Source of the DNA: Marinomonas foliarum
GTDB taxonomy: Bacteria; Pseudomonadota; Gammaproteobacteria; Pseudomonadales; Marinomonadaceae
Direction: 5' to 3'
NCBI RefSeq assembly: GCF_003337275.1
Contig: NZ_QPJQ01000014.1
Location: 1 to 64,000, forward strand
DNA: 64,000 nt
Part shown: positions 27,344 through 37,178 of the stretch, piece by piece
Layout of the letters: every line of letters starts with the position of its first letter
How positions within the stretch are numbered: position 1 is the first letter of the stretch
Made by a program: the position numbers and the translations under genes
The notes under the pieces: generated by a model
The model's database searches: none
Told to the model about the DNA's origin: nothing
The model's input: the letters and a program-made list of their open reading frames with translations, nothing else

Positions 27344-28237
27344 ATGCTAGATGATTCTGACCTTCCGCCTCTGCAGTCACTTGTCGTTTTTGAAGCCTCA
27401 GCAAGACTGTTAAGTTTTACTGCGGCGGCACGTGAGCTTGGCACCACTCAGCCAGCAGTAAGTCAACAAATACGGGGGCTAGAAGAGTCTCTTGGGGTTA
27501 CCTTGTTTGATCGAATATATCGTGGTGTTGTGTTAACCGATGCTGGTTATGTTTTGCTAAAAACGACACAGTCTAGCCTCAGAGATTTACGAGATGTATT
27601 GCAAAAAATTAAACAAAAGCCCAAGACACAGCGAATTACAGTTGCTACGGATTTTGCTTTTGCGGCTTTTTGGTTAATGCCGAGACTGCCAGAATTTCGC
27701 AGATTACATAAAGATATTGATATTCGAATTCAAACATCGCAATCAGAAGTGGATTTAGTCTCACTGGAGGCGGATGTGGCCATTCTATTTGGAGGAGGGC
27801 AATATCAAGGCTATTACAGTGAAAAGTTATTGCCAGAAGTTGTCTATCCAGTGTGTAGTCCAAAACTGTTTAGTGAATTTTCTGGATTTAATAGTCTGGC
27901 GGATCTAGTGTCAGCACCACTTTTAAAGCTAAATGCAGATATGGGACAACAGTGGGTGGATTGGGAACAATTATTTCAACTCAATGATTCCCTCTGGCAG
28001 CCTTCAGAGTCAGTGATGGAATTTGATAATTATACCTTGCTGGTACAAGCTGCCATTTCTGGACAAGGGGTTGGTCTGGGTTGGTCTCCCTTGTTAGATG
28101 ATTATATCCAAAATGGTGTATTGGTTTCATTGCCACACTTTACCGTGGAATCTGACAATGGCTATTATATTGTTTTATCAAAACAACACGCCCCAAGTGC
28201 TGCTGTTTCAGACTTTCTTGAGTGGCTGAGAACTTGA
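27344..28237 (+). CDS. LysR regulator, choline-sulfate utilisation type
   Basis: LysR-type transcription factor (297 aa). An N-terminal winged helix (residues 8-66, SARLLSFTAAARELGTTQPAVSQQ) precedes the effector-binding domain. It is divergent from betC-choX with a 129-nt shared intergenic region, the usual arrangement for a LysR protein controlling its neighbour. Regulators in this position form a recognised choline-sulfate subgroup; the likely effector is choline or choline-sulfate, which is inference. Confidence 0.87.
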   Translation: MLDDSDLPPLQSLVVFEASARLLSFTAAARELGTTQPAVSQQIRGLEESLGVTLFDRIYRGVVLTDAGYVLLKTTQSSLRDLRDVLQKIKQKPKTQRITVATDFAFAAFWLMPRLPEFRRLHKDIDIRIQTSQSEVDLVSLEADVAILFGGGQYQGYYSEKLLPEVVYPVCSPKLFSEFSGFNSLADLVSAPLLKLNADMGQQWVDWEQLFQLNDSLWQPSESVMEFDNYTLLVQAAISGQGVGLGWSPLLDDYIQNGVLVSLPHFTVESDNGYYIVLSKQHAPSAAVSDFLEWLRT

Positions 28238-28238
28238 T

Positions 28239-29126
28239 TTACGATAAATAAAACCACCAGAAGGCACCAGCAAAGCAAAGTGATAAGGGTAGAGAAATTA
28301 GTATCATAAGCGCGATTTCATCAGTTGGTCCTTTAAACTTAATAGCTAACATATAACTGATTACGGCAACTGGCATTATGCTTAGTACAATTAACACCGA
28401 GCTTTCTAAATGTGTTAGAGGAAATAAACTAACAATCAGAATTGCGCTTAAGCCTCCAATAAAAGGCCGAAATACTGATAAAACAGTTGCTCGGTATACC
28501 TTATTACCCTCTTGAATTGAGAGGTTGCTCAGAGACTTACCCAACAGCATTAGCATAATAGGCAAAGTGATGTGGCTGAGCATGTTCAGCGTATTCATTA
28601 ATGGCGTAGGTAAACTAATGTTGAAGCTTAATAAAAAAGCACCAACTACTAAGGCTATGACAGGGCCATTTTTTAGTAATTGTTTCACACTATAAGAGCC
28701 GGACATAAATCCAACACCCAAGGTAAAATGGCTAATTTGAACAACCGATGATATTACTACCGCAATAGCCATTCCTTCTGTACCAAATAATGCATAAGCA
28801 ATTGGAATGCCTAGATTGCCTGTATTTGGGTTAACTAAAGGGGCGAGATAAAATTGTGTTGGTAGCTTTAGTATTTTTAAAAAAATAAAAGAAATCACCC
28901 CAGCTACAACCAATACAGAGGCTGTAGCGCTAATTATTTTGAGCATGCTAAAAACTTGCATTTGCATCGATAAAACAGAGTAAAGCAGTAAAGCAGGCAA
29001 GCCTAAATTGGATACCAAAGCACCCAATGACGGACTTTCTAAATAGTCGGTTTTTTTGCCAAGGAAAAATCCTAAACAAATAAGCAACAGAATAGGGGTG
29101 AGCGAACTAGCCAATGCCGACAGCAT
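28239..29126 (-). CDS. AEC family transporter
   Basis: Auxin-efflux-carrier superfamily membrane protein (295 aa) with about ten predicted helices in the usual 5+5 arrangement; PNTGNLGIPIAYALFG in the middle is a typical conserved AEC stretch. Bacterial members move small organic acids such as malate or malonate. ATG 29126 has TAAGGA 6 nt upstream; the upstream in-frame GTG 29144 is less likely. It lies 26 nt downstream of a LysR gene on the same strand, so probably in one transcript, and converges on the choline-sulfate regulator with 1 nt between stops. Confidence 0.85.
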   Translation of the reverse strand: MLSALASSLTPILLLICLGFFLGKKTDYLESPSLGALVSNLGLPALLLYSVLSMQMQVFSMLKIISATASVLVVAGVISFIFLKILKLPTQFYLAPLVNPNTGNLGIPIAYALFGTEGMAIAVVISSVVQISHFTLGVGFMSGSYSVKQLLKNGPVIALVVGAFLLSFNISLPTPLMNTLNMLSHITLPIMLMLLGKSLSNLSIQEGNKVYRATVLSVFRPFIGGLSAILIVSLFPLTHLESSVLIVLSIMPVAVISYMLAIKFKGPTDEIALMILISLPLSLCFAGAFWWFYLS

Positions 29127-29152
29127 ATAAATCCTTACAGACACGTGTTTAT

Positions 29153-30058
29153 CTATGAATTTTTACTGGCGCTCATCTTAAAGCCTTCTATTAAATAGTG
29201 CACCAACGCTTTTACTCTGAGGCTGATATTTCTTGACCGAGGGTAAAGTAAAGTGACATCAGAATGAGCTATATGCCAGTCAGGTAGCAGCTCTATCAAG
29301 TGGCCAGACTCAATATCTTCTTTTACGTAATACGCTGGTTGTCTAGATATCCCTGCTCCTTCTAGGGTTGCCTGCTTAACAACGTGACCGTTTGAGCATT
29401 TCAGCTTTCCTTGAACTGGTAGGTCGTATTTTTCTTTACTAGTAGCGTGGGTGAATAGCCAGCGCTTTACTGATCCATTAATTAATCCATGTTCAAGCAA
29501 GTCTTTAGGGCTTTTTGGTTCGGGTCGGGTTTTAAAGTAGGTTGGGCTTGCCACAAGGTGATTTGTATACTGGGTAAGCTTTCGGCCAATTAGGTTTGAA
29601 TTGATCAAGGCTCCCATTCTTACAACAAGATCATACTGTGATTCGATCAAATCTTCTCGAGTACTAGAGAAGCTAAGCTCAATTTCTATCTTAGGGTTTT
29701 CATGCATAAACTGAATCAACATTGGCGCCAGTATTTTTTCTCCAAACATCCCACCCACGGAATTAATTCTGATTTGGCCACCAATACTTGAATGAGCGTT
29801 TTGAGCAGACAATACGGCATGCTCTAGTTGGTTAACACCTTGACGCGACAATTGATAAAAGGTTTCACCTGCTGGAGACAAAGAAAGGGAGCGAGTGGAG
29901 CGATAAAGAAGCTGAACGCCCATTTCTTTTTCTAAACGGCTGATGATTTGTGAAATGCGTGCTCGGGAAAGGTTAAGCTGCTCCGCTGCTTTTGAAAAGC
30001 TCTGTGCCTCTACAACCGTTAAAAACTCACGTATGCCTTCTGGAAAATGTGTATTCAA
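29153..30058 (-). CDS. LysR family transcriptional regulator
   Basis: LysR-type regulator (301 aa) with an N-terminal winged helix (residues 10-66, FSKAAEQLNLSRARISQIISRLE) and the CrgA-like effector domain (IRINSVGGMFGEKILAPML, about 94-112). It lies head-to-head with an aldo/keto reductase gene (107-nt gap) and upstream of an AEC transporter, so it likely regulates one or both. The effector cannot be predicted. Confidence 0.87.
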   Translation of the reverse strand: MNTHFPEGIREFLTVVEAQSFSKAAEQLNLSRARISQIISRLEKEMGVQLLYRSTRSLSLSPAGETFYQLSRQGVNQLEHAVLSAQNAHSSIGGQIRINSVGGMFGEKILAPMLIQFMHENPKIEIELSFSSTREDLIESQYDLVVRMGALINSNLIGRKLTQYTNHLVASPTYFKTRPEPKSPKDLLEHGLINGSVKRWLFTHATSKEKYDLPVQGKLKCSNGHVVKQATLEGAGISRQPAYYVKEDIESGHLIELLPDWHIAHSDVTLLYPRSRNISLRVKALVHYLIEGFKMSASKNS

Positions 30059-30165
30059 ACTGTTAAGCCTTGTTAAACAATGAGTTCAATATATCGATAA
30101 TTATAAACAGTAAAAAGGCCCGTATAGTAGAGCTATTCACTATAAATTGAACTGTAGGAGTATTT

Positions 30166-31146
30166 ATGAAAACGAGGGCGCTAGGTAAATCTGGATTCGA
30201 AGTATCAGAAATTGGTTTGGGCTGCTGGCAGCTTGGTAATGATTTTGGACCAGTGGAAGATGAAGAAGCGACAAAGATACTGCAAACAGCAACGGGTGAA
30301 GGTATTCACTTTTTTGACACAGCAGATGTTTACGGTGGCGGCTTAAGTGAGGAAAGAATAGGCCAATGGCGAAAAACATTGAGTAAACCGCCAATAATCG
30401 CCACTAAAGTCGGTCGCAATGGTGAACTTTATCCAAATGGTTACAGTAAGGTCAAAGTAAAACAAAGCTTGCAGGCTTCTGCTAAGCGTTTGGGAGTCGA
30501 AGCAATCGATTTGGCTCAATTGCATTGTGTGCCTCGTGATGTCTTGTTCTCAGGTGATATATTGGCATGGATGGAGGACTTAAAACAGGAAGGTGTTATC
30601 AAGCACTTTGGCGCCAGTGTAGAGATGCTAGATGAGGCGATGTTTTGCTGTGAGCATGCTGAACTTGCCAGCTTACAGATTTTGTTTAATGTATTCCGTC
30701 AAGACGCAGTTGATTCATTGTTGCCGTTAGCTGAAAAAAATGATGTCGGTATCATTGTGCGTTTACCATTAGCTAGTGGATTGCTGACCGGTAAAATGGG
30801 GCTTAACCACACATTTAATGCGCATGATCATCGTTCATATAACAAAGACGGTGCGGCATTTCACGTAGGTGAAACCTTTAATGGTATTCCTTTTGAAAAG
30901 GGGGTTGTGTTAGTGGAAGCGCTTAAAGAAAAACTACCTGAAGATCAAAATATACTGGATGTGTCTCTGCGCTGGATTTTAGATCAACCGCAAGTTTCTA
31001 GTATTATCGCTGGAGCGAGTCGCTCCTCTCAAGTGATGCGCAACGCTGCAGCATCGAATTTGCCTCCTTTAAGTAAAGAGTTACATAGCTTGTTAGCGGA
31101 TTTTTACCGTGCAGAAGTTAGAAATGAGATTCGAGGTGGTATTTAA
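30166..31146 (+). CDS. Aldo/keto reductase
   Basis: NADPH-dependent oxidoreductase of the AKR superfamily (326 aa). The catalytic Asp/Tyr lie in FFDTADVYGGG (about 46-56), Lys in IATKVGRN (about 81-88) and His in AQLHCVPRD (about 122-130); near the C-terminus IIAGASRSSQVMRNA binds the cofactor. It has the shape of the YajO/L-fuco-type group. TGTAGGAG precedes the ATG. It is divergent from a LysR gene. Substrate unknown. Confidence 0.9.
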   Translation: MKTRALGKSGFEVSEIGLGCWQLGNDFGPVEDEEATKILQTATGEGIHFFDTADVYGGGLSEERIGQWRKTLSKPPIIATKVGRNGELYPNGYSKVKVKQSLQASAKRLGVEAIDLAQLHCVPRDVLFSGDILAWMEDLKQEGVIKHFGASVEMLDEAMFCCEHAELASLQILFNVFRQDAVDSLLPLAEKNDVGIIVRLPLASGLLTGKMGLNHTFNAHDHRSYNKDGAAFHVGETFNGIPFEKGVVLVEALKEKLPEDQNILDVSLRWILDQPQVSSIIAGASRSSQVMRNAAASNLPPLSKELHSLLADFYRAEVRNEIRGGI

Positions 31147-31157
31147 CTTTAATATAA

Positions 31158-31187
31158 AGAATGGCGCGATCATTATTGCGCCATTCT
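31158..31187. terminator. Hairpin between aldo/keto reductase and bcp
   Basis: A 10-bp stem (AGAATGGCGC at 31158-31167, GCGCCATTCT at 31178-31187) lies between two convergent genes. No good T-tract follows on either strand, so termination strength is uncertain. Confidence 0.55.
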
Positions 31188-31198
31188 AGTTGTACTGT

Positions 31199-31648
31199 TT
31201 ATTTTAGGATTTGCTCAGCGTGAACTTTGGTTTTTACTTTGCTGATAATCTCTGAAATAACGCCATTTTCATCAATAATAAAAGTTGTTCTTACAGTCCC
31301 CATTGACTCTCGCCCCATAAACTTTTTTAGCTGCCAAGTACCGTACAGCTCATGTACTTCTTTTTCTGTATCTGCAATTAATGGAAATGGCAGGTCATAT
31401 TTCTCAATAAAATTTTGATGCTTTTTTTCTGTATCAGTACTAATCCCCAAAACAACAAAACCTTGATCTATTAATGCCTGATAGTTATCTCGCAAATCAC
31501 ATGCTTGAGCCGTACAGCCAGGAGTGTTGTCTCTTGGATAGAAATATAAGACAACTTTCTTACCTTTAAACTGACTAAGTGTAATGGTGTCGCCGTTTTG
31601 ATCTCTAGCTCTAAAGTCTGGTGCAATTTGTCCAATTTCAATGGTCAT
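31199..31648 (-). CDS. bcp: Thioredoxin-dependent peroxiredoxin (BCP)
   Basis: Atypical 2-Cys peroxiredoxin (149 aa; E. coli 156) that reduces hydrogen and organic peroxides using thioredoxin. The peroxidatic Cys45 and resolving Cys50 are in PGCTAQAC; FYPRDNTPGC is the family signature. The gene is divergent from dapA, as in E. coli, but the gcvR gene usually found between them is missing. Confidence 0.95.
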   Translation of the reverse strand: MTIEIGQIAPDFRARDQNGDTITLSQFKGKKVVLYFYPRDNTPGCTAQACDLRDNYQALIDQGFVVLGISTDTEKKHQNFIEKYDLPFPLIADTEKEVHELYGTWQLKKFMGRESMGTVRTTFIIDENGVISEIISKVKTKVHAEQILK

Positions 31649-31874
31649 ATGGCTGCTCTCTGTTTAATTAAATGGAGTTTGTAGATGGTAATTTGTTCAT
31701 TATTTACTCTATATGTAATAGCTCAATAAATGGTAGCTTAACAAGAGCTTAGTGAAAAATCCCTTTGTCATAAGTTTCTTGCTAATTTACGTCTGCTTTA
31801 CGTCCCCGAATTATTGTTAAACCATTGTCTGGGCGTTACTATAGGCGCGCTTATAATTTTAACGGAGACTCGAA

Positions 31875-32756
31875 ATGATCACAGGTAGTTTAGTTGCGCT
31901 TATCACACCTATGTCACCAGATGGCGCTGTAGATACCCAAAAATTAGATGATCTAATAGAGTTTCACATAAACGAGGGAACTCATGGCATTGTAGCCGTG
32001 GGTACAACGGGAGAGTCTTCGACACTGACAACTGAAGAACATGCTAATGTGATTCGTCAGGTGGTTAATACCGTTAAAGGTCGAGTGCCTGTTATTGCAG
32101 GAACTGGTGCTAATGCAACACATGAAGCTATCGACCTTACTCGTAGTGCAAAAGAAGCAGGCGCCGATGCTTGTTTGCTGGTGACACCTTATTATAATAA
32201 ACCAACCCAAGAAGGTTTATTTCAACATTTTAAAGCCATTGCTGAAGCCGTTGATATCCCACAAATTCTATATAACGTACCCGGTCGAACGGCTTGTGAC
32301 ATGCAAAATGAAACGGTTGTACGTCTATCTGCAATTAAAAATATCGTTGGAATTAAAGACGCGACTGGTAATCTAGAGCGAGGAGAAGCCTTAATTAATG
32401 CTCTACCGAATGATTTTGCTGTATATTCAGGTGACGACCCAACTGCCGTTTCACTTATGCTGCTTGGTGGTAAAGGGAATATTTCGGTGACAGCGAATGT
32501 TGCTCCTAAGGCCGTTGCGCAGGCCGCAGAGGCATCTTTAGCGGATAACGCGGATCTAGCACATTCAATTGATACAACCATTTCATCTCTACATAAAAAC
32601 CTATTTTTAGAATCCAACCCAATTCCTGTTAAATGGGCATGTAGTCAATTGGGTTTATGTGAGGATGGTATTCGTTTACCTCTAACCCCGCTTTCTGAAC
32701 AGCACCACTCTGCTGTTCGACAGGCAATGATAGAAGCTGGAGTTTTATTAGTATGA
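31875..32756 (+). CDS. dapA: 4-hydroxy-tetrahydrodipicolinate synthase
   Basis: Condenses pyruvate with aspartate semialdehyde in lysine and diaminopimelate synthesis (293 aa; E. coli 292). The Schiff-base Lys161 (VGIKDATGN) and Tyr133 (ILYNVPGRT) fall at the E. coli positions, with the [11 protein letters not shown] block at 41-51. AACGGAGAC precedes the ATG. The stop overlaps bamC by 4 nt, giving the classic dapA-bamC operon; purC follows as in E. coli. Confidence 0.98.
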   Translation: MITGSLVALITPMSPDGAVDTQKLDDLIEFHINEGTHGIVAVGTTGESSTLTTEEHANVIRQVVNTVKGRVPVIAGTGANATHEAIDLTRSAKEAGADACLLVTPYYNKPTQEGLFQHFKAIAEAVDIPQILYNVPGRTACDMQNETVVRLSAIKNIVGIKDATGNLERGEALINALPNDFAVYSGDDPTAVSLMLLGGKGNISVTANVAPKAVAQAAEASLADNADLAHSIDTTISSLHKNLFLESNPIPVKWACSQLGLCEDGIRLPLTPLSEQHHSAVRQAMIEAGVLLV

Positions 32757-33817
32757 GCAAATTAGCTTTACAGATAATCGGTGCAGGCTCAATGACACTT
32801 TTGTTGTCTGGTTGTAGCACATTTTTCACTGACCATTCAGATGATTATCAAAAAGAAAAAACGACAAGCACATCCATAGTAATGCCAGATGGATCTCAGC
32901 CAGCAAAAGATATTTTGGTTATTCCAAATGAAAACAATATTGCAGATTTGGATGGCGTTACACCTTATGAGACGCCAAGAGCACCGTTTATTTATTATCC
33001 CATGGTTGCTGTAGGTGTTGTTGAAAGAACAGAGGCTATTGAATTTTCAGTGCCTGCTAATATAAGTCAATCTAAACGCATTGTGTCTGATTTTTTAACG
33101 GCGCTTCATGGCGCAGGCTTACCAATAGCATCACAAACTGAGAGTCAAATTGTTAGTGTTCCATTTGATTTTCACCCACAAGGTTGGTGGTCATCTTTGT
33201 GGAGTAATATCACACGCGTACATCCGGCGAACCCAGCATTTTCTTTTGATTTTAGTGAAGCTGATGATAAAACCTTGGTGTCAGTTCGTTTCCGTGATGA
33301 GCAAGAAGGTGCTGAGCCAAGCAATTGGATGAGTCCTGTGCAAAATGCAGACGCCTATTCTGTTGCTGTACGCCTTTGGGGGACCATCGGGCGTCAATTA
33401 AACCAAACATCCGCTTATCTTTCTAACCGTGAATCGGCAACAGCATTCCCTGTTTGGGTCGACCATCAAGGTATTTTCGCTATACATTTGGGAGTTAACT
33501 CTTCACCAGCAGAGATTGAAGCAAAACTAAACGCAGCTGGTATGTACTTGATACCAGGTGAAGATAACATGCTTGCGCCTGTTCCTTCTGAAGACGTAGC
33601 ACGAATTGGTGATGTTGTTGACTTTAATATCCCTGGGAGTGAGCAAAAGCTATTTAACGTATACCGTCGAAATCTTGATGACGTTAGCTGGGAAAACCGA
33701 GAATACGCCTACAAGATTTCACGCCAAAAAGCAGGCGACTTTTTAGTGATTGATGTTTCTTCTATGGAATTTCCAGAAGTGACTTCGTTCCACTTAGTCC
33801 AACGCTTTGTAAATTAA
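32753..33817 (+). CDS. bamC: Outer membrane assembly lipoprotein BamC
   Basis: BamC/NlpB lipoprotein (354 aa; E. coli 344) of the beta-barrel assembly machine. The signal peptide ends with lipobox LLSGC, acylated Cys21, followed by Ser, which fits outer-membrane sorting. Two helix-grip domains are expected (about 115-215 and 235-354). The N-terminal unstructured part carries the [13 protein letters not shown] block near 78-90. It overlaps dapA by 4 nt and precedes purC. Confidence 0.9.
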   Translation: MSKLALQIIGAGSMTLLLSGCSTFFTDHSDDYQKEKTTSTSIVMPDGSQPAKDILVIPNENNIADLDGVTPYETPRAPFIYYPMVAVGVVERTEAIEFSVPANISQSKRIVSDFLTALHGAGLPIASQTESQIVSVPFDFHPQGWWSSLWSNITRVHPANPAFSFDFSEADDKTLVSVRFRDEQEGAEPSNWMSPVQNADAYSVAVRLWGTIGRQLNQTSAYLSNRESATAFPVWVDHQGIFAIHLGVNSSPAEIEAKLNAAGMYLIPGEDNMLAPVPSEDVARIGDVVDFNIPGSEQKLFNVYRRNLDDVSWENREYAYKISRQKAGDFLVIDVSSMEFPEVTSFHLVQRFVN

Positions 33818-33858
33818 TTAAGATTAACCCCTCATAAAAGAAGACCGGAGACTCTCCA

Positions 33859-34575
33859 ATGGAAAAACGACAAGAGCTGTATGCAGGTAAGGCAAAATCT
33901 GTATTTCGCACAGATGATCCTGACAAGATGGTTCTAGTATTTCGTGATGACACCTCTGCATTTGACGGAAAGCGAATAGAGCAGCTTGATCGTAAAGGCA
34001 TGGTGAACAATAAGTTTAATGCTTTCATCATGAGCAAATTACAAGAAGCTGGTATCCCAACTCACTTTGAGAAGCTTTTAAGTGATACAGAGTCGCTCGT
34101 AAAATGTCTTGATATGATGCCGGTTGAGTGTGTCGTTCGAAATGTTGCTGCAGGTAGTCTTTGCCGTCGTTTAGGCGTAGAAGAGGGGGTTGCATTATCA
34201 CCGCCAACTTTCGAATTATTTTTGAAAAATGATGCTCTGGGTGACCCAATGATCAACGAATCTCACGTTGAATCATTTGGTTGGGCAAACGCTGCAGACT
34301 TGGCAAAAGCAAAAGAGCTTACATACAAGGTGAATGATGTACTAAAAGCGATTTTTGCTGAAGGAGGCATGATTCTAGTTGATTACAAATTAGAATTTGG
34401 TCTATATAAAGGTGAAGTTTTATTAGGCGATGAGTTCTCTCCAGATGGTTGCCGTTTGTGGGATGCGAAAACCAAAGAAAAACTTGATAAAGATCGTTTC
34501 CGTCAAGGATTGGGTGGCGTAATTGAAGCTTACGAAGATGTTGGTCGTCGTATAGGTATCGATTTCGACGCCTAA
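33859..34575 (+). CDS. purC: Phosphoribosylaminoimidazole-succinocarboxamide synthase
   Basis: SAICAR synthetase of purine biosynthesis (238 aa; E. coli 237), joining CAIR and aspartate with ATP. Visible family blocks are [10 protein letters not shown] (about 7-16), [16 protein letters not shown] (about 90-105), [10 protein letters not shown] and [22 protein letters not shown] precedes the ATG. It lies 41 nt after bamC and is followed by a hairpin. Confidence 0.97.
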   Translation: MEKRQELYAGKAKSVFRTDDPDKMVLVFRDDTSAFDGKRIEQLDRKGMVNNKFNAFIMSKLQEAGIPTHFEKLLSDTESLVKCLDMMPVECVVRNVAAGSLCRRLGVEEGVALSPPTFELFLKNDALGDPMINESHVESFGWANAADLAKAKELTYKVNDVLKAIFAEGGMILVDYKLEFGLYKGEVLLGDEFSPDGCRLWDAKTKEKLDKDRFRQGLGGVIEAYEDVGRRIGIDFDA

Positions 34576-34597
34576 AGAGATTGGCGAATAAATCCAT

Positions 34598-34623
34598 AAT
34601 GGAGGGGGTGTTCCCTCCATTTT
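34598..34623 (+). terminator. Hairpin after purC
   Basis: A 9-bp stem (AATGGAGGG at 34598-34606, CCCTCCATT at 34613-34621) followed by TT. The T-tract is short. It ends 4 nt before the upstream candidate ATG of the next gene, which argues for a later start there. Confidence 0.65.
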
Positions 34624-34641
34624 GCTATGCAAGGATACACA

Positions 34642-35886
34642 TTGATTAATTTCCTCCCTGTTGCCATCGGGCTTCGATATGCCCGTGCTAAGCGCTCTAA
34701 TCATTTTATTTCGTTCATCAGTTTTTCCTCTATCGCAGGTCTCGCTCTAGGAGTGATGGTTCTTATCACCGTTTTGTCTGTGATGAATGGATTTGATCGT
34801 GAATTACGTCAACGTATTTTAGGTATGGTTCCACACGCTACTTTATGGGGTGGCCCAGTTTTAAATGATTGGCGTGAAACCGCCAAGCTTGTTGAAACAA
34901 TGCCCAATGTTATTGGTGTTGCACCTCATACTCAGGCCCAGGTTATGTTTCAGTCTGGTTCAAGCGTGCATGGAGCTATCCTTAATGGCATTAATCCAGA
35001 AATGGAAAAGAAAGTGTCCATCATTGGGGACAACATGGCTTCCGGGTCACTTAGTGCATTAGACGAAACAAGTTTTGGTATCGTACTTGGTGCTCAATTA
35101 GCCAAAATGTTGAGAGTTGATCTTGGCGATAAGGTGACTGCAATATTGCCAAAAGCAAATGTGTCTATTGCCGGTGTAGCACCTGTATTAAAGCGCTTTA
35201 CCCTAGTGGGTACTTTTGAGGTTGGAGCTGAACTTGACAGCAGCTTAGCTTATATAAATATCAAAGATGCCGCTAAACTTAAGCGATATAAAGCAGATGA
35301 AGTTGAAGCGCTAAGAATTTCATTTGATGACTTATTTGTCGCGCCATCGCGTATTTGGGATATCGCTAGAGCAGTGCCTGGGCAGAATAGAGTGAGTGAT
35401 TGGACTCGTACCCATGGTAGTCTTTTTCAAGCCATAAAGATGGAAAAAACCATGATAGGCTTGTTATTGCTACTTATTGTGGCAGTCGCTGCATTTAATA
35501 TTGTTTCTACCTTGGTAATGGTGGTAACAGATAAGCGTAATGACATCGCCATCCTTCGCACAATGGGATTAACATCTGGTCAAGTTATGTGGGTGTTTAT
35601 TGTTCAAGGAATGTTTATTGGAATGCTAGGCACTTTAATCGGTGTGGTGTTAGGTGTTGCATTGGCATTAAACGTCAGCGAACTAATTGCCGCGTTGCAG
35701 ACATTGCTAAATGTGCAATTCTTAAGTTCAGATGTCTACTTTATTAATTATCTTCCATCTGAACTTCAGTGGTCGGATGTTGAGTTAATTGTTATTTCTG
35801 CTTTTATCATGACTGTTACTGCGACAATTTATCCTGCTTGGCGAGCATCTAAAGTAGAACCAGCGGAGGCATTACGCTATGAGTAA
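34642..35886 (+). CDS. Lipoprotein-releasing ABC transporter permease (LolC/LolE/LolF type)
   Basis: Inner-membrane permease (414 aa) that extracts mature lipoproteins and passes them to LolA. It has four membrane helices (one near 20-45, three in the last third) around a large periplasmic domain, in the FtsX/MacB family. MINFLPVAIGLRYARAKR matches LolC/E N-termini. I favour TTG 34642, which has AAGGA 6 nt upstream; ATG 34627 is 15 nt earlier but lies just after a hairpin. Its stop overlaps lolD by 8 nt. Only one permease gene is present, so it may be LolF-like, or the partner is elsewhere. Confidence 0.85.
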   Translation: MINFLPVAIGLRYARAKRSNHFISFISFSSIAGLALGVMVLITVLSVMNGFDRELRQRILGMVPHATLWGGPVLNDWRETAKLVETMPNVIGVAPHTQAQVMFQSGSSVHGAILNGINPEMEKKVSIIGDNMASGSLSALDETSFGIVLGAQLAKMLRVDLGDKVTAILPKANVSIAGVAPVLKRFTLVGTFEVGAELDSSLAYINIKDAAKLKRYKADEVEALRISFDDLFVAPSRIWDIARAVPGQNRVSDWTRTHGSLFQAIKMEKTMIGLLLLLIVAVAAFNIVSTLVMVVTDKRNDIAILRTMGLTSGQVMWVFIVQGMFIGMLGTLIGVVLGVALALNVSELIAALQTLLNVQFLSSDVYFINYLPSELQWSDVELIVISAFIMTVTATIYPAWRASKVEPAEALRYE

Positions 35887-36565
35887 TAATATTGTTTTGG
35901 AATGCCGTCAATTGTCGAAGCAATATCAAGACGGCAAGCAAGTAATCGATGTTTTTCAATCTATTGACCTTGCGTTAAACAAAGGTGAGGCCTGTGCTAT
36001 CGTGGGAGCATCAGGGTCAGGCAAAACCACCTTACTTAATTTGTTGGCAGGTTTAGATTTGGCTACCACGGGTGATGTCAAGCTGGCGAATATTTCATGG
36101 TCCAGCATGAAAGATTCTAAGCGCGCGAAGATGAGAAATAAAGAAATGGGCTTTGTTTACCAGTTCCATCATTTGCTCGCAGAATTTTCTGCATTAGAGA
36201 ATGTATTAATGCCAATGTGGATTGCTGGGCTTAATACAAAAGAAGCTAACCAACGTGCTAAAGAGTTACTAGGGCAGGTTGGTTTAAAAGATAGGTTGCA
36301 TCATAAACCATCGCAACTATCTGGCGGCGAAAGGCAGCGTGTTGCTATTGCGCGAGCGTTAGCAAATCGTCCTGCTTGTGTTCTGATGGATGAGCCAACA
36401 GGCAACCTTGATGAAACAACTTCGATGGAAATCCAAAGACTTATCAATGAGCTAAAGGCTAGCTATGGTATGGCATTTCTCGTTGTTACACATGATGAAA
36501 AAATGCTTGGTTGGATGGATTCAGCTTATCGATTATCAAAAGGAACTTTGCAGCCACTGAAGTAA
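35879..36565 (+). CDS. lolD: Lipoprotein-releasing system ATP-binding protein LolD
   Basis: ATPase of the Lol exporter (228 aa; E. coli 233). Walker [10 protein letters not shown] (about 39-47), the [18 protein letters not shown] region typical of LolD, signature LSGGERQR, Walker [13 protein letters not shown] and VTHDEKM are intact. It overlaps the permease by 8 nt, indicating coupled translation of the complex. Confidence 0.96.
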   Translation: MSNNIVLECRQLSKQYQDGKQVIDVFQSIDLALNKGEACAIVGASGSGKTTLLNLLAGLDLATTGDVKLANISWSSMKDSKRAKMRNKEMGFVYQFHHLLAEFSALENVLMPMWIAGLNTKEANQRAKELLGQVGLKDRLHHKPSQLSGGERQRVAIARALANRPACVLMDEPTGNLDETTSMEIQRLINELKASYGMAFLVVTHDEKMLGWMDSAYRLSKGTLQPLK

Positions 36566-36610
36566 TAATATAGCTAAATCGAGATAGGAGCTTTGGTTCC
36601 TGTTCTCGAC

Positions 36611-37135
36611 TTACTTTTTGTCTATGCTATTACGGAGTTTACGCTCTTTCCAACGCTTGATTACATGTAAACGCCATAGTATGGAAATAACTGCATAACT
36701 GATTGCGCCAGCAACAAGCCCTGAAGTAATCGACCCGACATAGAGTGGAACCCATATGTGTTCCATTTTATCCCATATCCACTCAACGGAAAGATGGAAA
36801 TTTTTCTCGTGATGCGTGTCTAAAATAAGCGAACCAACTTTATAGTTGAAGTAGAACACAAAAGGCATGGTTAGGGGGTTTGTAATCCAAACCAGCGCTA
36901 TTGATAGAGGTATATTTGCACGTAGTGGAATGGCTAGCAACGCCGAGGCTAGCATTTGAAATGGCATTGGGATAAATGCCCAAAATAGGCCGTTGAAGAA
37001 TGCTCTAGCAACAGATTTCCTGTTTAAATGCCACAAGTTGGCCTCATAAATTTGAGAACCTAGTAAATTCAGCGCTTTACTTTGTTTGAGCTTTTCAGGA
37101 TTTGGTATGAATTTTTTTAGACAATTCTTCGGCAT
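36611..37135 (-). CDS. DUF2062 domain inner-membrane protein
   Basis: Membrane protein (174 aa) of the DUF2062 family with about three hydrophobic helices (near 47-67, 74-98 and 134-156) and basic ends. Blocks such as FWAFIPMPFQMLAS and WITNPLTMPFVFYFNYKVG are typical. Function unknown. It occupies the same position between lol genes and comEC as in Pseudomonas. It is convergent with lolD and divergent from the ComEC-like gene. Confidence 0.85.
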   Translation of the reverse strand: MPKNCLKKFIPNPEKLKQSKALNLLGSQIYEANLWHLNRKSVARAFFNGLFWAFIPMPFQMLASALLAIPLRANIPLSIALVWITNPLTMPFVFYFNYKVGSLILDTHHEKNFHLSVEWIWDKMEHIWVPLYVGSITSGLVAGAISYAVISILWRLHVIKRWKERKLRNSIDKK

Positions 37136-37178
37136 AATCAGGTATTAAAAAATTAGCAATTTAAGACAAGGAGGTCTT

